Below are positions 60,924 to 64,000 of a stretch of 64,000 nucleotides of DNA, in pieces (position 1 is the stretch's first letter; each line of letters opens with the position of its first letter). The stretch covers positions 930,001 to 994,000 of the forward strand of contig NZ_QCXY01000001.1 of assembly GCF_003347495.1 (NCBI RefSeq), in the 5' to 3' direction. The DNA is from Pleomorphovibrio marinus (GTDB lineage Bacteria; Bacteroidota; Bacteroidia; Cytophagales; Cyclobacteriaceae). A model generated the notes under the pieces. The model worked only from the letters and a program-made list of their open reading frames with translations, searched no databases and was not told the origin of the DNA. Both the position numbers and the translations under genes were made by a program.

Positions 60924-62009
60924 ATGAAAAATCCTAGGGTATGGTTTATTTTACTACTTATTATTCCGATTTTTTCTGGGATCATGTGGGCTTACAACGA
61001 GGATAATCAGGAAAACAAGGTGAGATATGTAAGTAACCCTTCTCTAATCACAGTCCATAATGGGCTGGTTTGGAAAGGCACCCCCCAATTAAAGGATGGT
61101 ACTTTTAGGAACCTCTATAAACCTTTCGACTCAAGCTTTTGGGATTTGCTTACCTGGAAATGGAATGAAAACCCTTATGCGGAAGCCAAAGAAAAAGATA
61201 CACGTACTTTGGAGGTACAGGATGCCAGCCAACTTGTGAAAAGTGGAGATGACTTTATGGTTTGGTTGGGCCACGCTTCTTTTTTATTCAGAATTCATGG
61301 TAGTGTATATTTAATAGATCCCATTTTGATGGATAACATTTTTCTTAAAAGGGAAAGTGATCTTCCTTTGGAGATGGCTGATTTTCCTCCTGTTGATTAC
61401 ATCATGATTTCTCATAATCATAGGGATCATTGTGACAAACAAACGATCTCAAAACTAGCTGAGCAACATCCCAAAGCTGTTTTTTTGACGGGTTTAGGCA
61501 TGAAGGACCTTCTCAAGGGTTGGGTGGAAGGGCAGGAAATCCAAGAAGCCGGGTGGTACCAGCAATTTGAAACTGGTGATCCCAATATGGAAATTACCTT
61601 CGTGCCTAGCAGGCACTGGACCAGACGCTGGCTTTCCGATACCAACAAAAGACTCTGGGGCGGATTTTATTTTAGCAGTCCCGATAGAAAAATCTATTTT
61701 ATGGGAGACAGTGGGGATGGGATTCATTTTGAGGAAATCTCCACGCAGATGGGATCTCCTGATATTGCTATTATGGGAGTTGGAGCTTTCAGGCCTGAAT
61801 GGTTTATGGAACAGTCGCATATTAGCCCAACCGATGCTATTCAAGCTTTTAACAGAATGCAAGGGGCACATTTTTTTCCTATGCATTTTGGGACATTTGA
61901 TCTGTCGGATGAACCCATGCTGGAGCCATTGGACCTGCTGATTCAGCATCAAGAGGATTTGGAAGGCGAGCTTATATATCCGGTAATTGGGAAGAATTTT
62001 TTGTATTGA
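60924..62009 (+). CDS. Metallo-beta-lactamase-fold hydrolase (NAPE-PLD/UlaG-like)
   Basis: 361 residues with an N-terminal signal anchor (VWFILLLIIPIFSGIMWAY). MVWLGHASFLFRI near 112 and IDPILMD near 131 are typical of the family, and HNHRDHCD near 170 is the zinc-binding HxHxDH motif. VPSRHWTRR near 230, FMGDSGDG near 265 and PMHFGTF near 330 supply the remaining ligands. Homologues hydrolyse phospholipid head groups (N-acyl-PE phospholipase D) or lactones; substrate here is unknown. Probably periplasmic-facing or secreted. It is co-linear with the ACP-like gene. Confidence 0.86.
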   Translation: MKNPRVWFILLLIIPIFSGIMWAYNEDNQENKVRYVSNPSLITVHNGLVWKGTPQLKDGTFRNLYKPFDSSFWDLLTWKWNENPYAEAKEKDTRTLEVQDASQLVKSGDDFMVWLGHASFLFRIHGSVYLIDPILMDNIFLKRESDLPLEMADFPPVDYIMISHNHRDHCDKQTISKLAEQHPKAVFLTGLGMKDLLKGWVEGQEIQEAGWYQQFETGDPNMEITFVPSRHWTRRWLSDTNKRLWGGFYFSSPDRKIYFMGDSGDGIHFEEISTQMGSPDIAIMGVGAFRPEWFMEQSHISPTDAIQAFNRMQGAHFFPMHFGTFDLSDEPMLEPLDLLIQHQEDLEGELIYPVIGKNFLY

Positions 62010-62109
62010 TTTCACTTAAAATTAGCCTGAAAGCTTAATTTTTGTGTGTTTTATTTCCTACCACCATCTTTTTTGATAATTTCAGGTCTGTTAAATTTAA
62101 ACTCTTCCC

Positions 62110-62574
62110 ATGGGCTTACTTGTAATCAATAATTTCGAGGACTTTCAACAATATATTGGAAAAGAGCTGGGCGTCTCAGCATACCATAAGATTACCCAAG
62201 AGCAGATTAATCTTTTTGCAGATGCTACTCTAGATCACCAATGGATTCATACAGACCCTGATCGGGCTGCAAAGGAGGGGGAATTTGGTGGTACCATCGC
62301 TCATGGATACCTGACCCTGTCATTGGTTCCTTATCTTTGGAATCAAATTGTACAGGTAAATAACTTGAGGATGATGGTAAATTACGGAATTGAAAATTTG
62401 AGATATACGAGTCCAGTAAAGGTAAATGACGAAATTTGCATGAGGGCAAGCCTTGCGAATATCAGTGACCTAAAGGGAACCATCAAAACGGAAATGAAAG
62501 TAAAGATGGAAATAAAAGGTCAGAAAAAGCCTGCGTTGGCAGCTACCTTAATATTTTTATATCACTTTTTATAA
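62110..62574 (+). CDS. MaoC-like enoyl-CoA hydratase/dehydratase
   Basis: 154-residue single hot-dog-fold protein. The hydratase signature is FADATLDHQWIHTDPDRA near residue 38 (catalytic Asp/His) and GTIAHGYLTLSLVP near 60. This is the R-specific enoyl-CoA hydratase type. It likely hydrates trans-2-enoyl-CoA and links lipid or PHA metabolism; pathway unknown. It is convergent with rluB and ends before a shared bidirectional terminator. Confidence 0.88.
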   Translation: MGLLVINNFEDFQQYIGKELGVSAYHKITQEQINLFADATLDHQWIHTDPDRAAKEGEFGGTIAHGYLTLSLVPYLWNQIVQVNNLRMMVNYGIENLRYTSPVKVNDEICMRASLANISDLKGTIKTEMKVKMEIKGQKKPALAATLIFLYHFL

Positions 62575-62623
62575 ATCGGAGTCTTACAAAGTCCCTGATA
62601 TTCAATACTTGAAGCAAAAAAAT

Positions 62624-62657
62624 ACCCCAACAAGTTTAATCATTGTTGGGGTGTTTT
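62624..62657. terminator. Bidirectional terminator
   Basis: ACCCCAACAA (62624-62633) pairs perfectly with TTGTTGGGGT (62643-62652), with T-rich sequence on the plus side and A-rich (AAAAAAAT) on the other. It serves both the MaoC-like gene and rluB. Confidence 0.85.
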
Positions 62658-62663
62658 AATTTC

Positions 62664-63689
62664 TTATTTTTTTCGTCTTAGGTGTTTGAGGTTGATAACC
62701 TCCTGTACAGAGAGGAACCGATACCGGCCCCTAGGGATGTCCTTTTTGGTAAGTCCTGCATACATCACCCTATCCAAAGCAACTACCTCGTAATCAAAAG
62801 CCGCAAATATCCTTCTTACTATACGGTTTTTGCCAGAATGAATTTCAAGCCCCAAAATGGTCCGGTCTTTTGAAAGTACCTGAAGGTCGTCCACTTCTGC
62901 TAACCCATCCTCTAGTTGTATTCCTTTTAGGATTACTTCCAAGTCATTATTTGCCAAAGGCTTGTCCAGGGTTACCTGATAGATTTTTTTAATTCTGTTG
63001 CTGGGGTGGGCAAGGCTTTCTGTCAATTCACCATCATTGGTGAAAAGTAAAAGCCCGGTGGTGTTGCGGTCCAGTCTACCTACTGGAAAAACCCTTTCTT
63101 CACACGCCCCTTCAATAAGTTGCATGACTGTTCTTCTTTCAAAAGGGTCGTCTGTGGTAGTAATATAATCCTTCGGTTTGTTCAATAATAGGTAAACGGG
63201 TTTTTCGGGGTTAATTACCTTGCTTTTATACAATACCCGGTCCTTTCGTTTTACTTTATACCCCAGTGAAGTGATGACCTCCCCATTTACGGTGATGTCA
63301 CCTTTGGCGATGAGTACATCTGCTTCACGTCTGGAACAAACCCCTGAATTGGCTATGTACTTGTTTAGCCTTAGCTCATCATCGTCCTTATTTTTTTTGA
63401 CCTCCTTTAAAACCTCTTGGTAGGCAGGTTTTTCATTAGTACCATAACCGGCTGATCCTCTTTTTAAAGGAGAGTAGGGCTTCTTTTTGTTGGGCTTGGA
63501 CCTTTCAGGAAGGTCGGCTACATATTCATAAACTGGTTTTTGGTTTTTGCCTCTTCCTAAATAGACTTTTTTGGAACTTTCGTTCTCCTTCTCGGAAGAG
63601 GTATTTCGCTTCCCCTTATTTTGTTGATCCGAAAACTGCTGTTTTCTTTTCTTGGGATGTCCTTTTTGGCTGTTATTTTCTTTTTTCAT
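62664..63689 (-). CDS. rluB: RluB-like pseudouridine synthase (RsuA family)
   Basis: 341 residues. A very basic, low-complexity N-terminal region (about 1-100, KKENNSQKGHPKKRKQQF and repeats) precedes an S4 domain (LNKYIANSGVCSRREADVLIAKGDI) and the catalytic domain with GRLDRNTTGLLLFTNDG near 207 (invariant Asp) and the HPSNRIKKIYQV and GKNRIVRRI family motifs. The charged N-terminal extension is typical of Bacteroidota RluB proteins. Substrate: 23S rRNA position(s), inferred. Confidence 0.9.
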   Translation of the reverse strand: MKKENNSQKGHPKKRKQQFSDQQNKGKRNTSSEKENESSKKVYLGRGKNQKPVYEYVADLPERSKPNKKKPYSPLKRGSAGYGTNEKPAYQEVLKEVKKNKDDDELRLNKYIANSGVCSRREADVLIAKGDITVNGEVITSLGYKVKRKDRVLYKSKVINPEKPVYLLLNKPKDYITTTDDPFERRTVMQLIEGACEERVFPVGRLDRNTTGLLLFTNDGELTESLAHPSNRIKKIYQVTLDKPLANNDLEVILKGIQLEDGLAEVDDLQVLSKDRTILGLEIHSGKNRIVRRIFAAFDYEVVALDRVMYAGLTKKDIPRGRYRFLSVQEVINLKHLRRKK

Positions 63690-63735
63690 ACTTGTTGCAG
63701 CATCCCTGCTGGATTTGATTTAGTAAATTTGGCTG

Positions 63736-63743
63736 CAAAGGTA
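63736..63743 (-). promoter_or_regulatory. Candidate rluB promoter -7 box (TACCTTTG)
   Basis: Minus-strand TACCTTTG fits TAnnTTTG, about 47 bases before the rluB ATG. No clear -33 box. Confidence 0.4.
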
Positions 63744-63806
63744 AGTTAAATCTCTTGGATTTAGGAGTTTAGGCAAAAAAAATATGGGGTAAATTAGTAA
63801 GAGGGA

Positions 63807-64000
63807 TTATTCTTTCTTTTCCCCAATCTCATTTTCCTCTGGCCTAAAATCCTTTGGCTGGGGGAGTTCTTTAATATCGTTGATGCCAAAATAGTCCATG
63901 AACTTTTCGCTGGTACCATAGAGAATTGGTCTTCCCAGTCCTTCTGATTTGCCTTTAATGGCCACAAGTTCCTTTTCCAGCAACTTTTGCACCGAATAAT
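63807..64000 (-). CDS. scpB: Segregation and condensation protein B, C-terminal part
   Basis: Only the last ~64 codons are in the window; the 5' part lies beyond base 64000. The sequence YSVQKLLEKELVAIKGKSEG, then GRPILYGTSEKFMDYFGI, is the second winged-helix of ScpB. ScpB joins SMC and ScpA in the chromosome condensin. The C-terminal tail is acidic. There is no stop upstream in the visible part, so the gene is likely intact. Confidence 0.85.
   Translation of the reverse strand, partial: YSVQKLLEKELVAIKGKSEGLGRPILYGTSEKFMDYFGINDIKELPQPKDFRPEENEIGEKKE

Overview
The window looks like chromosomal DNA of a Bacteroidota bacterium, most likely Cytophagales (Cyclobacteriaceae-like). This placement is inferred from gene content: a TonB-dependent receptor with a carboxypeptidase-regulatory domain, a PorE-like OmpA/PD40/TPR lipoprotein, RluB with a long charged N-terminus, a YbeY with the HGLLHLMGYKDK variant, and several TAnnTTTG-type promoters. 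Ribosome-binding sites are mostly weak. The base composition is moderately AT-rich, and nearly every gene is intact chromosomal core or lineage-typical content. No insertion sequence, prophage or CRISPR array was seen.

Layout. 1-6854: the start of comF (minus strand), then a plus-strand run of a hypothetical gene, exonuclease III, an RsbW-like ATPase, ybeY, two perfect parS palindromes, mnmG/gidA, a methyltransferase and an Ig-like lipoprotein. 6855-7371: an AT-rich non-coding block with a cluster of DnaA-box-like 9-mers, my candidate for oriC; the parS pair 4.5 kb away supports this. 7372-13266: a MarR regulator and a Bacillus-fadNAE-like beta-oxidation operon. 13358-21242: a PLP desulfhydrase/deaminase, rluD, an unusual 141-nt class II tRNA-like gene with an expanded variable arm, a giant AsmA-like protein and pheS. 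21556-25259: a Tat-exported TIM-barrel protein overlapping a cytochrome/HEAT/beta-propeller lipoprotein. 25306-33127: mostly minus strand, with radA, polA, small envelope proteins and a short-chain dehydrogenase. 33339-44989: gltX, an outer-membrane beta-barrel, a TonB-dependent receptor with a REP-rich upstream region, rnhA, a tRNA methyltransferase, a bestrophin, a saccharopine-dehydrogenase-like enzyme, cytidine deaminase, an esterase and a PHP-domain lipoprotein.

45018-46520 is a conspicuously AT-rich, solitary KAP-type P-loop NTPase and the clearest candidate for recent acquisition. It is followed by a complete TRAP transporter (dctPQM), two small heat-shock proteins and tRNA-Phe with a textbook Bacteroidota promoter. 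51030-56992 holds a membrane Fe-S/heterodisulfide-reductase-like pair, an unknown protein, the PorE-like protein and purM. 57008-64000 holds a ceramidase-like protein, a methyltransferase, an internally deleted corA remnant, a NodB-fold protein lacking the usual Asp pair, a second copy of the REP-rich repeat ending at the start codon of an ACP-like protein that lacks the phosphopantetheine serine, a metallo-beta-lactamase-fold protein, a MaoC-like protein, rluB and the 3' end of scpB.

The functional themes are chromosome maintenance (parS, candidate oriC, scpB, radA, polA, rnhA), translation and tRNA/rRNA modification (pheS, gltX, mnmG, ybeY, rluD, rluB, the tRNA methyltransferase), fatty-acid oxidation, and envelope functions. 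All family assignments come from motif recognition by eye; no database search was possible.
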